A DNA stretch of 64,000 nt from Eubacteriales bacterium (GTDB taxonomy: Bacteria > Bacillota_A > Clostridia > Saccharofermentanales > DTU023): contig JAUNLO010000001.1 in the NCBI GenBank assembly GCA_030532185.1, positions 1-64,000 of the forward strand. Direction: 5' to 3'. This document shows positions 43,202-52,199 of this stretch, piece after piece; position 1 is the stretch's first letter, and each line of letters starts with the position of its first letter. A program made the position numbers and the translations under genes. Below the pieces are notes generated by a model, which saw nothing but the letters and a program-made list of their open reading frames with translations, searched no databases and was not told where the DNA came from.

Positions 43202-43224
43202 AATTACTTTTTAAGGAAGATAGT

Positions 43225-46200
43225 ATGCAAGGTATACATATGGTTCCCCCACAGTTTTCTGAGGCCCGAGTTTTCTATCCCCATCAGGATTTGGCTGTGG
43301 CCGCACGCAAATATTCCCGGCAAAGAAGCTTACTCGCTTTTATCATCCCTGTTGTTGTTATGTTCTTTGCCTTCGGCCTGCAAGGAGTATTCCCTTTCGG
43401 TAAGCAGCATATTTTGACGGTTGACTTGTATCACCAATACGCCCCCTTCCTCAGTGATTTTCGCCAGAAACTCCTAGAGGGAGATTCTTGGTTCTTTAGC
43501 TGGTCGGGTGGTCTGGGGGTTAACTTCTACGCCCTCTATGCCTACTATCTGGCTTCACCCTTAAATTTTCTTATCCTAATTTTCCCCGACCACTTGCTCT
43601 CGGAATTCGTACTACTTTTAGTCTTGGTTAAAATAGGTTTGGCGGGAGCCAGCTTCCACTTTTTCCTACGAGAATACTATCACCGGGATGGCCCCCTGGC
43701 CTTAGGCCTGGCGGTTGCTTATGCCTTGAGTGGCTATAACATGGCCTATTTCTTCAATATCATGTGGCTGGACACGCTTTACTGTCTGCCACTCCTGGCT
43801 TGGGGCATGGCTAAATTAATACGCCATAAAGTTTACACCCCCTATATTTTGCTGCTGGCTCTGACCTTAATCAGCAATTTTTATACAGGTTTCTTTGCCT
43901 GCCTCTTCCTCTTCTTCTTTTTCTTCGTACTAGTTTCTAGGGAAAATCTGCCTACTTGGACAGATAGATTTCTCGTTTTACTTCGGGTGAGTCTAGCTAG
44001 CCTGGTGGGCTTGGCCTTAAGTGCGATAACCCTCTATCCCACCCTCAGGGCCATGGGACTAACTTCAGCCGTGGGCGATGGTTTCCCCAAAGATTACAGT
44101 ATGAATTTTGCCGGCATAGATTTTCTATCCCGACTCCTGCCTTTTTCCAGTGTCTCTGTACGTAGTGGTATGGCTAACCTCTTCAGTGGTAGCTTTGTTC
44201 TGCTTCTCCTCCTAGCCTTAGCCAAGTCGCGTAGCCTCGCTGCTCGTACTAAGGCCTTGAGCTTTGGTCTCTTATTTTTCCTGTTTGCCAGCCTAAATAA
44301 TAACGTGCTAAATTTTATTTGGCATGGCTTGCACTTTCCCAATCAGCTCCCTTACCGTAATGCTTTTGTCCTGATTTTTTATATCCTCTTCCTGTCTTAT
44401 GATGCTCTGCCTCGCTTACGGGAGTTATCGCATGACTTCATGATGCAGGCAGTAGGTCTATATGGCCTGGTCTATCTCCTGCTCCTCAAGCTGGATCGGG
44501 TCAGCTATGAGCAGCTGTCAGTTTATGTAGGGCTAGTCTTACTGGTGCTTTACGCTTCCCTCTTCTCGCGCTACACCCGGCGACCCCAGTCTGCCGGAAC
44601 CTCAAGGTTTGCCAGCCCCAGTAGGAGACGCAGGCAGCGGCAGGCTGTTTCCTACCTGCTTTTGGCTCTCATGCTCTCTGAATTAACCGTCAATAGCTTT
44701 GTGTCTATAGATAAGTTTGAGGCTGCGGAATATTTTGGCCCCCGCGAGGGTTATAGTAACGGGGAAGAGGTGGCCCAATTACGGTCGGCCATCGCCCAGC
44801 TCAAGGCGAAGAATTCTCAGCAATTGACACGGATGGAGATTAAGCCGGATAAATGTGTTAATGATGCCATGCTCTACCGGTCGAATGGTTTGACGATTTT
44901 TTCCTCCACGGTTCCCCAAAGTCCAGTCTCTTATTTTTCTCAGCTTGGCTATCCCAATAATGGCATCAATAGCTATCAGTATATGGGGGGAAATCCTGTC
45001 CTGGATTCCCTCTTGGCTCTACGTTATGTGATTCACCGAGATGACCAGCAGGTGGTAGACGGCTTGTATGAACCGGTTCTGACCGAGGGTCCCATTCAGG
45101 TTTGGGAAAACACCCAGGCTCTGCCTGTGGCCTTTTTGGCAGATGGCTCGCATGTCCCCCTTGCGTATCAACTAGGTCAGGCCAAACCCGAAACCGCTAT
45201 AGCCCAGACCGGACTCGCTTCAGCTTTTGACTATCATGAGAAAATGCTGGCCGACCTTAGCGGCTTGCCGGATTTAGATTTGTTCGAACCTCTACTTTTC
45301 GAGGAAGATTCCCACACTTTTGAGGGACTAACTGCTAGCTACCAGTATGGCAAGGTAAGCATCAACCGCAACGGACTCTACAACGCTAGCTACAAACAAC
45401 CCTTTACAGTCGAAGAAGATGGTTATTATTATCTCGCTTGGAAGTTGTCCAGTCTTAGCATCAGGGAGATAAATTTGCGGGAGACTGAAGATTTACTTAA
45501 AAGGGTAGGGAGAAAGTCGCAAGGCATAGGTGAGCTAGGTTATTTGCAAGCAGGTGATGAAAGAACCCTGGAGTTTGATCTTAGTGATTCCGACAAAGTG
45601 GATGGCTCGGGCACTTTGGAATTACACGTGGTCCGCCTGAAGGAAGAGGAACTCCAGCGGGGCCTGGCCAAGCTGCAGAACCGTCAGAGTGAGCTCACTT
45701 CTTTTAGCTCTAACCGTATCCAGCTTAAAACCCAAGATTCTGAGCCAGGTCTCGTGTTTGTTTCAACCCCGGCTAATCCTGGTTGGGAAGCTAGATTGGA
45801 CGGCCAAGCGAGCCCCATTTATGTGGTTTATGACGCCTTCTTAGGCATACCCGTGCCCGCCGGCGAACATGAGCTGGAACTCCGCTTTATACCACCCGGC
45901 TTCCGGACGGGTGCCCTGCTGAGTGCTTTAGCCCTTATTTTAGCTATAGGCTTGGCTGTCCTCGATCTAAGAGGCTTGCGACAGGCTAAAAGTGCTAGCC
46001 CCAGCCCCGCCAGCCCCGGGTCAGGCAAGACCCGTCAGACTCTACTGGACCCCAGTATCGAGGCTGGCTGGCCCCAACATTTTACGCCAGGAACTAGCAA
46101 AGCGCAGGCAGTTGGGTCCCAGTCTGCAGCTGCTAGCAGCAGTCAGGAAACAGGGGTAGCCTCCCAGGAGTTTGCTACAGAGGATAAAGAGCAGGCCCAG

Positions 46201-46245
46201 CCAGCTCAGACAGAAATAGAAAATTCAGCTAAAAAGGAAGATTAA
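43225..46245 (+). CDS. YfhO-family multi-pass membrane protein (GT-C-like)
   Basis: The start is ATG 43225, five bases after AAGGAAG; an upstream in-frame ATG (43165) lies inside rnpB and is rejected. The 1006-residue protein has about a dozen membrane helices in its first half, with the YfhO hallmark LTVDLYHQYAPFLSDFRQKL in the first outer loop (GT-C glycosyltransferase-like), then a large outside domain (about 480-890). A last membrane helix near 905 and a ~90-residue Ser/Ala/Gln-rich cytoplasmic tail follow. YfhO proteins are linked to glycosylation of cell-wall polymers such as lipoteichoic acid. The dCMP deaminase gene starts two bases after the stop. Confidence 0.88.
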   Translation: MQGIHMVPPQFSEARVFYPHQDLAVAARKYSRQRSLLAFIIPVVVMFFAFGLQGVFPFGKQHILTVDLYHQYAPFLSDFRQKLLEGDSWFFSWSGGLGVNFYALYAYYLASPLNFLILIFPDHLLSEFVLLLVLVKIGLAGASFHFFLREYYHRDGPLALGLAVAYALSGYNMAYFFNIMWLDTLYCLPLLAWGMAKLIRHKVYTPYILLLALTLISNFYTGFFACLFLFFFFFVLVSRENLPTWTDRFLVLLRVSLASLVGLALSAITLYPTLRAMGLTSAVGDGFPKDYSMNFAGIDFLSRLLPFSSVSVRSGMANLFSGSFVLLLLLALAKSRSLAARTKALSFGLLFFLFASLNNNVLNFIWHGLHFPNQLPYRNAFVLIFYILFLSYDALPRLRELSHDFMMQAVGLYGLVYLLLLKLDRVSYEQLSVYVGLVLLVLYASLFSRYTRRPQSAGTSRFASPSRRRRQRQAVSYLLLALMLSELTVNSFVSIDKFEAAEYFGPREGYSNGEEVAQLRSAIAQLKAKNSQQLTRMEIKPDKCVNDAMLYRSNGLTIFSSTVPQSPVSYFSQLGYPNNGINSYQYMGGNPVLDSLLALRYVIHRDDQQVVDGLYEPVLTEGPIQVWENTQALPVAFLADGSHVPLAYQLGQAKPETAIAQTGLASAFDYHEKMLADLSGLPDLDLFEPLLFEEDSHTFEGLTASYQYGKVSINRNGLYNASYKQPFTVEEDGYYYLAWKLSSLSIREINLRETEDLLKRVGRKSQGIGELGYLQAGDERTLEFDLSDSDKVDGSGTLELHVVRLKEEELQRGLAKLQNRQSELTSFSSNRIQLKTQDSEPGLVFVSTPANPGWEARLDGQASPIYVVYDAFLGIPVPAGEHELELRFIPPGFRTGALLSALALILAIGLAVLDLRGLRQAKSASPSPASPGSGKTRQTLLDPSIEAGWPQHFTPGTSKAQAVGSQSAAASSSQETGVASQEFATEDKEQAQPAQTEIENSAKKED

Positions 46246-46247
46246 GT

Positions 46248-46745
46248 ATGAGTAAACGCAGTGATTACTTAAATTGGCACGACTTTTTTATGGGTGTGGC
46301 CCTCTTGGCCGCCAAGCGATCCAAAGATCCCGGTACCCAAGTAGGCGCTTGCATCGTGGATGAGGAGAATAAGATTGTTTCTGTGGGCTACAATGGTATG
46401 CCCCTGGGATGCTCTGATGATGAATTCCCTTGGGAACGGGAAGGAGACTACTTAGATACCAAGTACCCCTATGTATGCCATGCCGAGCTCAATGCTATCC
46501 TCAATGCCTCTAGCCCCAAGATGAAAAACTGTCGAATTTACGTGGCCCTCTTCCCCTGTAATGAGTGCACCAAGGCCATTATCCAGTCCGGCATCAGGGA
46601 AGTGATCTACTTATCGGATAAGTATGCGGCTTCTGACCAAATCAAGGCCTCCAAGCGTATGATGGATGCTGCTGGGGTCAAATATACTGCCCTACAGCCA
46701 CAAATCCCTACACTGGAGCTTTCCTACGATCCCTCTACGATTTAG
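46248..46745 (+). CDS. comEB: Deoxycytidylate (dCMP) deaminase
   Basis: The enzyme converts dCMP to dUMP for thymidylate synthesis. The 165-residue zinc deaminase has the catalytic HAELNAIL near residue 77 and the zinc ligands in PCNECTK near 103. It follows the YfhO-like gene by two bases. Its 3' end overlaps the convergent pseudouridine synthase gene by 11 bases. ComEB is the Bacillus name; no other come genes are nearby, so I infer no competence role. Confidence 0.93.
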   Translation: MSKRSDYLNWHDFFMGVALLAAKRSKDPGTQVGACIVDEENKIVSVGYNGMPLGCSDDEFPWEREGDYLDTKYPYVCHAELNAILNASSPKMKNCRIYVALFPCNECTKAIIQSGIREVIYLSDKYAASDQIKASKRMMDAAGVKYTALQPQIPTLELSYDPSTI

Positions 46746-47484
46746 GGGGGCCAGGCTCCGATTTACTGTGCCGCAAGAGGGCTTTGAGGTCGCGGACCTC
46801 CTTAGGCGTTAATTCTCTATAATGCCCTAAAGGGAGATTGCCTAAATCAATATTCATAATCCGCCGTCTTTGTAGGTAGACAACCTGGTAACCCAGGGCC
46901 TCGCACATGCGGCGGATTTGTCTATTAAGGCCCTGACGTAAGACTAGACGAAAACGACGCGGGGAGAGGGGCCTCAGCTTGGTGGGTAGGGTGGTTTGCC
47001 CTAATATCTCCACCCCTTCCTGCATTTGCCTAATGAAGTCCTGGTCGTAGTCCCTGTCTACTTCTACCAAATATTCTTTTTCGTGGCGGTTTTGTGCCCG
47101 TAAAATTTTGTTGACTATGGAACCATCATCGGTGAGCAAAATTAAGCCCTCCGAATCACGGTCCAGACGGCCAATATGAAAGACACGTTTGGGGTAATTA
47201 AGATAAGTAATCAGGTTATCCCGTCGGCGGGGATCAGAGGTACAAGTAATACCCTGGGGCTTATTGAGGGCAAGATATACATAGTCTTCTGCAGGCGTAC
47301 GGGCAGCTATGGGCTTACCGTCTACCTCTACTTTATTTTCCCGTGGACTGATTTTTTGTCCTATAAGAGCCGGTTGGCCGTCCACCCTAACTCGGCCTGC
47401 CTCAATGAGCTTATCAGCCTGCCGCCGGCTACAGTAGCCGGCATCTGAAAGAAATCGGTTCAGACGCATACTTTCCTTAGTCAT
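46735..47484 (-). CDS. rluF: Pseudouridine synthase, RluF-like
   Basis: The 249-residue protein has an N-terminal S4 RNA-binding domain (RLNRFLSDAGYCSRRQADKLIEAGRVRVDG) and the RsuA/RluB/E/F catalytic core with GRLDRDSEGL (catalytic Asp) near 107. The segment RRRDNLITYLNYPKRVFHIGRLD followed by HEKEYLVEVD resembles RluF, which acts on 23S rRNA near position 2604. RluB or RluE remain alternatives. It overlaps the upstream sensor kinase gene by eight bases and is the last gene of that unit. Confidence 0.88.
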   Translation of the reverse strand: MTKESMRLNRFLSDAGYCSRRQADKLIEAGRVRVDGQPALIGQKISPRENKVEVDGKPIAARTPAEDYVYLALNKPQGITCTSDPRRRDNLITYLNYPKRVFHIGRLDRDSEGLILLTDDGSIVNKILRAQNRHEKEYLVEVDRDYDQDFIRQMQEGVEILGQTTLPTKLRPLSPRRFRLVLRQGLNRQIRRMCEALGYQVVYLQRRRIMNIDLGNLPLGHYRELTPKEVRDLKALLRHSKSEPGPPKS

Positions 47485-49423
47485 TAACCTCTCCTTGCTC
47501 AGGACCGGAAAAATCGAAAACTTCCTTCATGTGGGTCTCCTTCTGCATGACTTCTGAGGCATACTGGACCCCCAAACTGAAAACTGAGCCTTGGTCCTTG
47601 CAGGAGCGTACGGCTACCGACATCTTTAGTTGCTCAGCCAGAGTCTTAGCAATGGAAAGCCCCAAGCCCGTGCCGGCCTCGTTATGGGCCTTATCGGCCT
47701 TATAAAAGCGCTCGAAGACGTAGGGTATATCCTCGGGTGCAATCCCCGCACCATTATCTTCGACTTCCAAAATCATCTCTTGCTCTGTGGGTCTGGCCCG
47801 TAGAATAATTTTCCCACCTGCCGGTGTAAATTTTAGGGCGTTGTCCAGATAGGTTAAGAGAATCTGCTCAATCCGGTCTTCATTACCCCAGATGAGGGCC
47901 AGGTCGGGGGTAAGCCCTTCCAGCTCAAAGTTGATGTCTTTTTCTTGGGTCATGAGTTCCATTTGTCCGGCTAACTCCAAGAGGAAGGGGCGAGGGCTAA
48001 TGGGCCCTTGTTCAATATAGTTGGTTCCGGACTGTAGGCGAGATAATTCCAGCATATCGTCAATGAGGCGGGAAAGACGCAAGGTTTCACGGAGGATGAT
48101 GTCATAGTAACGTTTGCGGTCTTCCTCGTTTTTGACCATGCCATCGCGTAGGGGCTCAATCAGGGCCCGCATAGAGGTTATGGGTGTACGCAGCTCGTGG
48201 GAGACGTTAGCTATGTAATCTCGCCTCGTTTGCTCCAGGCGGGTACTCTTAGTGACATCACGAAAGAGGCCTACGGCCGCAGAAATATTATGCTTGTGGT
48301 CAAAAATGGGATTGATGGAGGCTTGAATAATGCGCTTATCGTCTCCCAAATCAATGGGTTCGTTAACGGCCTGTCCCTTTTCTAAACTTTGTTTAAAGAG
48401 GGGAACTAAACCGGTTGAAGTGACCAATTCATCAATGCTGTAAAAGTCCTGGCTTCTTTGGAAGAGCTCCCAAATGACCTCATTTGTCTGCGTGATATTT
48501 CCGCTGCTATCTACCGCAATTATGCCTTCACTGATACCGTTGATAATTTCTTTAAGCTGGTTGCGTTCCAAGTTGAGGGCTGCCAGAGTGTGGCTGAGGC
48601 TCTCACTCATGTGATTAATAGAGCGAGCCAGGTCAGAAATCTCATCACTCTTTTCAGGATTGTAGTTTACGTTTTGCGTAAAGTCTCCCTTGGTAATGGA
48701 CATGGCAACCTGACGGATATTATGTAAAGGCTGGACTAAACGGCGGGTTAGGTAAAAGGCTGGAATTAGCAGGAGTAGTCCACAGCCCAAAGAGGCCAGA
48801 AAGAGGGAGAGATTTAAGCTGGAGATGGACAGATTAAACTCTGCCAGGGGCTGAATCATAATGACCGTGCCCAGGGGCTGGCGGCTGAGCTGGCTATAAT
48901 ATTGGGAAAAAATTGGCACCAGGACGTAGAGGTATTCTGCGTTAGTGGACTTAAGCACGATGGTGCCATGTTGGCCCGAGAATTTTTCCGCCACTTGGAG
49001 CAGATTCTCTCCCGATCTAGCTCGTTCTTGTAGGCTGGCCGCCGGGAAGCTGTCTAAATATTCCTGATTGAGGACCAGGGCCTGCTGGAGGAGATTATCC
49101 TGGACATCCTGGGTCAGCATATTAGGCAGAGGGGTGGCTAGGGTCCTGCCATCAGCAAAGCTTATCATGGTCCAAACATTAAAGAAGTTGTAAGAAATAT
49201 TGACCATGCTTTCCACCAGCTCATCTTCCTGGAGGAAGTAGGGGTCTGCCCTTTCGGCAATCCAGCTGGCCTGGGGGAAGAGGTCCTTGGAACGGTTGGC
49301 CACCAGGAGAGGACGCGAAATCATCGTGAAAAGGGCATTGGTAGCCAAGGCCCAGACCAGGAGGGAGAGAATCAGGATACTGATTATCCTGCGGAAAAAG
49401 AGGCTGTCAGAAAATTTGAACAT
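47477..49423 (-). CDS. Sensor histidine kinase (PhoR/WalK-like)
   Basis: The 648-residue kinase has two membrane helices (about residues 12-34 and 203-226) enclosing a ~170-residue outside sensor. After these come a HAMP domain (RRLVQPLHNIRQVAMSI), a PAS domain (about 300-395), the H-box NVSHELRTPI (phosphorylated His near 410) and ATP-binding N, G1, F and G2 boxes (NALKFTP, VEDNGAGI, FERFYKAD, GTGLGLSI). This is the WalK/PhoR architecture. The response regulator gene lies 19 bases upstream. WalK would control wall metabolism, PhoR phosphate; the sequence does not decide. Confidence 0.92.
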   Translation of the reverse strand: MFKFSDSLFFRRIISILILSLLVWALATNALFTMISRPLLVANRSKDLFPQASWIAERADPYFLQEDELVESMVNISYNFFNVWTMISFADGRTLATPLPNMLTQDVQDNLLQQALVLNQEYLDSFPAASLQERARSGENLLQVAEKFSGQHGTIVLKSTNAEYLYVLVPIFSQYYSQLSRQPLGTVIMIQPLAEFNLSISSLNLSLFLASLGCGLLLLIPAFYLTRRLVQPLHNIRQVAMSITKGDFTQNVNYNPEKSDEISDLARSINHMSESLSHTLAALNLERNQLKEIINGISEGIIAVDSSGNITQTNEVIWELFQRSQDFYSIDELVTSTGLVPLFKQSLEKGQAVNEPIDLGDDKRIIQASINPIFDHKHNISAAVGLFRDVTKSTRLEQTRRDYIANVSHELRTPITSMRALIEPLRDGMVKNEEDRKRYYDIILRETLRLSRLIDDMLELSRLQSGTNYIEQGPISPRPFLLELAGQMELMTQEKDINFELEGLTPDLALIWGNEDRIEQILLTYLDNALKFTPAGGKIILRARPTEQEMILEVEDNGAGIAPEDIPYVFERFYKADKAHNEAGTGLGLSIAKTLAEQLKMSVAVRSCKDQGSVFSLGVQYASEVMQKETHMKEVFDFSGPEQGEVND

Positions 49424-49442
49424 GCGGGCCCGAGTTTACTCC

Positions 49443-50144
49443 TTAGGACTTTAGGCCAGGATCAAACTTATAACCTACTCCGTAGACTGTGAGCAGAGAA
49501 TAGCTATGGTCATCGCAATTGATTTTCTGCCTAATTCGCTTGATATGGGTATCCACAGTCCGGGTGTCTCCAAAGTAGTCATAACCCCAGACGCGAGACA
49601 GGATGGTCTCGCGATCGAATACCTGGCCGGGATTGGAAGCCAAGAGATAGAGGATTTCTACCTCCTTGGGGGTGAAGGCCACAGTTTTACCATCGACTAG
49701 GACCTGGTAGTTACCTAAATTAATTTCTAGGCCATCGTAGCGAACCAGGTTGCGTTCTTCTTCACTGGCCGAGTCGTTGAGGCGGCGGAAAATAGCCTTA
49801 ATGCGCGCTATGACTTCACGGGGGCTAAAGGGCTTTACGATATAGTCATCAGCTCCTAACTCCAGCCCTAAAATTCGGTCAATTTCTTCCCCCTTGGCCG
49901 TAAGCATGATGATAGGCACCTTGCTTTCCCGGCGGACTTCTTTGCAAACATCAATACCTGATTTTTTAGGCATCATGATATCGAGGATAATTAAATCCAC
50001 ACTTTGGCTATGGAAGGCCTCAATGGCCTCTTCACCGTCAAAAGCAGAGACGAAATCAAAGTTTTCTTCTTTAAGGTATAAGCCGAGCGATTCATGCACC
50101 ACACGTTCATCGTCAGCGATTAAGATTAAGGGCTTAGAATTCAT
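49443..50144 (-). CDS. OmpR-family response regulator (PhoB/WalR-like)
   Basis: The start is set at the second Met (50144), after GAGGT at 50153-50149. The 233-residue protein has a receiver domain with phospho-acceptor Asp in LIILDIMMP near 53, acidic pocket ADDE, conserved Lys in DDYIVKPF and a C-terminal winged helix (FTPKEVEILYLLASNPGQVFDRETIL; RTVDTHIKRIRQKI). It is paired with the downstream kinase, and the regulator-kinase-rluF order suggests one transcript. Confidence 0.93.
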   Translation of the reverse strand: MNSKPLILIADDERVVHESLGLYLKEENFDFVSAFDGEEAIEAFHSQSVDLIILDIMMPKKSGIDVCKEVRRESKVPIIMLTAKGEEIDRILGLELGADDYIVKPFSPREVIARIKAIFRRLNDSASEEERNLVRYDGLEINLGNYQVLVDGKTVAFTPKEVEILYLLASNPGQVFDRETILSRVWGYDYFGDTRTVDTHIKRIRQKINCDDHSYSLLTVYGVGYKFDPGLKS

Positions 50145-50199
50145 GTCAACCTCATTTCTAAGTGTCCCCACTACAGGAGCTCAGGGATCTCTTGGGCAA

Positions 50200-50205
50200 A
50201 TTATA
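50200..50205 (-). promoter_or_regulatory. -10 of the response regulator operon
   Basis: Minus-strand TATAAT at 50205-50200, about 56 bases before the regulator start. The -35 (CTGCAA, 17 bases upstream) is weak. Confidence 0.5.
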
Positions 50206-50268
50206 TAACAAGGCAGCTGGGATTGCAGGCCCCGGAGATGCTATGCTATGTGGAACAAAGGAGTCCTT

Positions 50269-51033
50269 ATGCCGATTATCGAAACCTACACCGCAGAATT
50301 TGCCCCCCAGTATCCGGTACCCATCCTCTACGAGGATAACCATCTGCTCTTTGCCCTTAAGGCACCGGGTTTACTCTCCCAAGAAGATAAGACTGGTAAG
50401 GCAGATATCTTACGGATTTTGAAGGCCTATCTGGTGGAAAAATATCATAAGCCGGGCAAGGCTTGGTTGGGTTTAGTACACAGGCTAGACCAGACGGTGG
50501 GTGGCGTAATGGTCTTTGCCAAGACCTCCAAGGCGGCATCCCGACTTTCCGAACTCATACGTCGTCAGCAGATGACCAAGACCTACCGGGCTATAGTGCG
50601 GGGTAGGGTAGAGCCGCAGGCCGGCCACTGGCAAGACCGTATCTCCCAGGCCATGCGGGGCGGACGTTATGTCGTTGATTCTGGGGGGCGCCCCTGCAGT
50701 TTAAACTATCAAAGATTGTCCTACCAAGAGCTGCCGCAAGTGGGTGGACTCAGTTTACTAGAAATTGAACTCCTTACTGGGAGAAGCCATCAGATTCGAG
50801 TGCAGACTTCAAGCCGCCACTGGCCCCTGGCCGGCGACCGGCGCTATGGCCTGGGGGACGAGTTTGACCACAGCTTGGCCTGGCCCAGCCTCTTTGCCAC
50901 GAGTTTGGCCTTTATACATCCTGTAAGCCGGGAAACCATAAAAGTAGAGGCTCCCTTGCCCCGGACCACACCCTGGACCTATTTTACATCGGCACTTCTT
51001 AGTGGAGAGGACAAAGCGAACCGTCTTGTTTAA
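50269..51033 (+). CDS. RluA-family pseudouridine synthase
   Basis: The start is ATG 50269, after AAAGGAG at 50257-50263; the ATG at 50248 precedes that site. The 254-residue protein lacks an S4 domain and has the RluA-type catalytic motif HRLDQTVGGVMVFAK near residue 73 and LLTGRSHQIRVQ near 169. It modifies rRNA or tRNA uridines, but the target site cannot be read from the sequence. It is the only plus-strand gene in this part of the window. It overlaps the convergent hexapeptide-repeat gene by 35 bases. Confidence 0.9.
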   Translation: MPIIETYTAEFAPQYPVPILYEDNHLLFALKAPGLLSQEDKTGKADILRILKAYLVEKYHKPGKAWLGLVHRLDQTVGGVMVFAKTSKAASRLSELIRRQQMTKTYRAIVRGRVEPQAGHWQDRISQAMRGGRYVVDSGGRPCSLNYQRLSYQELPQVGGLSLLEIELLTGRSHQIRVQTSSRHWPLAGDRRYGLGDEFDHSLAWPSLFATSLAFIHPVSRETIKVEAPLPRTTPWTYFTSALLSGEDKANRLV

Positions 51034-51670
51034 AAATATGCTTGGCCTCTAGAAAGCCTCGGAACATGGCTAGGGGGTAAACGCGGGCTTCCGGGCCAAT
51101 CAAGCTCCCTGGATTCAACACAGCATTGCAGCCAATTTCTGCAGAGTCGCCAATCACAGCCCCGAATTTCCTGAGACCTGTATCTAGCTTCTCCTTCTTT
51201 AGCTTAATGGTCACGTTTGAGTGGTCAGCTTTGAGGTTGGAGGTAATGGCTCCAGCGCCTAAATGGGCGTGCCTACCCACAATTGAGTCTCCACAATAGT
51301 TGAAGTGGGCCAGAGTGGCCTCCGGCAAGAGGAGGGCGTTTTTGATTTCTACGCTAAAGCCCACCGACGATCCCGCCTCCAGCAGGGCCGTAGACCGAAT
51401 AAAGACATTAGGCCTCAGCTCTACGCCGGGACCGATGATGGTGGGTCCTTGGATGATGGACGAAGGTGAAATCCTGGCACTTGTATGGATGTAAACGTCT
51501 TTTTGCGGGCCGTAAATTTGGTAATCAGTGGGATTTAGCTGCTTTTGAAGGCCAAGTATGAAAGTTTTTAGCTCGGGTAGGGCCTCCCAAACTCGTTCAT
51601 GTCCGGCCAAAAGGTCCTGGGCCCAGGTACCTGCTAAAGTGAAATAATATGCGGGGCGAGCATCAAACAC
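50999..51670 (-). CDS. Left-handed beta-helix (hexapeptide-repeat) protein, GlmU-C-like
   Basis: I choose GTG 51670 because GGAGG (51683-51679) lies eight bases upstream; the TTG at 51676 would be too close. The 223-residue product has an N-terminal helical part of about 60 residues and then hexapeptide repeats (TSARISPSSIIQGPTIIGPGVELRPNVFI and onward), with GDSIVGRHAHLGAGAITSNLK as in the acetyltransferase half of GlmU. No nucleotidyltransferase domain is present. Similar proteins are called UDP-GlcNAc pyrophosphorylase-related in Clostridia. It probably binds or acetylates a sugar nucleotide, but this is unproven. Confidence 0.75.
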   Translation of the reverse strand: MFDARPAYYFTLAGTWAQDLLAGHERVWEALPELKTFILGLQKQLNPTDYQIYGPQKDVYIHTSARISPSSIIQGPTIIGPGVELRPNVFIRSTALLEAGSSVGFSVEIKNALLLPEATLAHFNYCGDSIVGRHAHLGAGAITSNLKADHSNVTIKLKKEKLDTGLRKFGAVIGDSAEIGCNAVLNPGSLIGPEARVYPLAMFRGFLEAKHIFKQDGSLCPLH

Positions 51671-51788
51671 AGGCAAAGCCTCCTCAGCTTTTAGGAACTA
51701 GCATTGGCATATGCTGCTTCTATTCTAGTTTTCTAGCTACTAGCTGGCAAGGACCAGCGAGGGCTCCCTTTGTAGACAAAGTAGCAAT

Positions 51789-51830
51789 AAAAAAGTGGTG
51801 CTGCTAAGTTTGGCTTAGTAACACCACTTT
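51789..51830 (-). terminator. Terminator after tRNA-Pro (minus strand)
   Basis: AAAGTGGTG (51792-51800) pairs with CACCACTTT (51822-51830), with an inner CTAAG/CTTAG stem. On the minus strand it is followed by a TTTTTT run. It ends the tRNA-Pro transcript two bases past the gene. Confidence 0.9.
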
Positions 51831-51831
51831 C

Positions 51832-51907
51832 TGGTCGAGGTGACAGGACTTGAACCTGCGACATCCTGCTCCCAAAGCAGGCGCGCTACCACCTGCGCTA
51901 CACCTCG
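51832..51907 (-). tRNA. tRNA-Pro (TGG anticodon)
   Basis: Acceptor CGAGGTG/CACCTCG, anticodon stem CCTGC/GCAGG around TTTGGGA (anticodon TGG), T arm with GGTTCAAGTCC, discriminator A and encoded CCA. All arms pair. Confidence 0.96.
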
Positions 51908-51919
51908 TTACAGCTAGCT

Positions 51920-51949
51920 ATCATAGCGGTCTGACCTCTAGCTTGTCAA
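51920..51949 (-). promoter_or_regulatory. Promoter of tRNA-Pro
   Basis: Minus-strand TTGACA (51949-51944), 18 bases, TATGAT (51925-51920). The -35 overlaps the T-rich tail of the tRNA-Tyr terminator, so the end of one unit and the start of the next are interlocked. Confidence 0.85.
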
Positions 51950-51982
51950 TAAAGAGGGGCTGCCTTGATAGGCAGCCCCTCT
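51949..51982 (-). terminator. Terminator after tRNA-Tyr (minus strand)
   Basis: A perfect 12-bp stem (51953-51964 with 51971-51982), loop of six, followed on the minus strand by a short TTTATTG tail. Confidence 0.85.
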
Positions 51983-51985
51983 AGC

Positions 51986-52070
<85 letters not shown>

Positions 52071-52091
52071 CTGTGCCATATTAACCTGTGT

Positions 52092-52168
52092 TGGTGGGCC
52101 ATCAGGGACTTGAACCCCGGACCGACCGGTTATGAGCCGGCTGCTCTAACCAACTGAGCTAATGGCCC
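52092..52168 (-). tRNA. tRNA with CAT anticodon (elongator Met, or Ile2)
   Basis: Acceptor GGGCCAT/ATGGCCC, D arm AGCTCAGTTGGTTAGAGC, anticodon stem GCCGG/CCGGT around CTCATAA, encoded CCA. It lacks the GGG/CCC stem of an initiator. CAT can be elongator Met or, after lysidine modification, Ile; the sequence alone does not settle it. It is co-transcribed with tRNA-Tyr 21 bases downstream. Confidence 0.93.
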
Positions 52169-52199
52169 ATGCTTGTCGTTTTTTCGAGCGACGAAAGCT

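Noticed and set aside
43165..43224. N-terminal extension of the YfhO-like protein
   Set aside because: It lies within the conserved 3' part of rnpB; ATG 43225 has a proper ribosome site.
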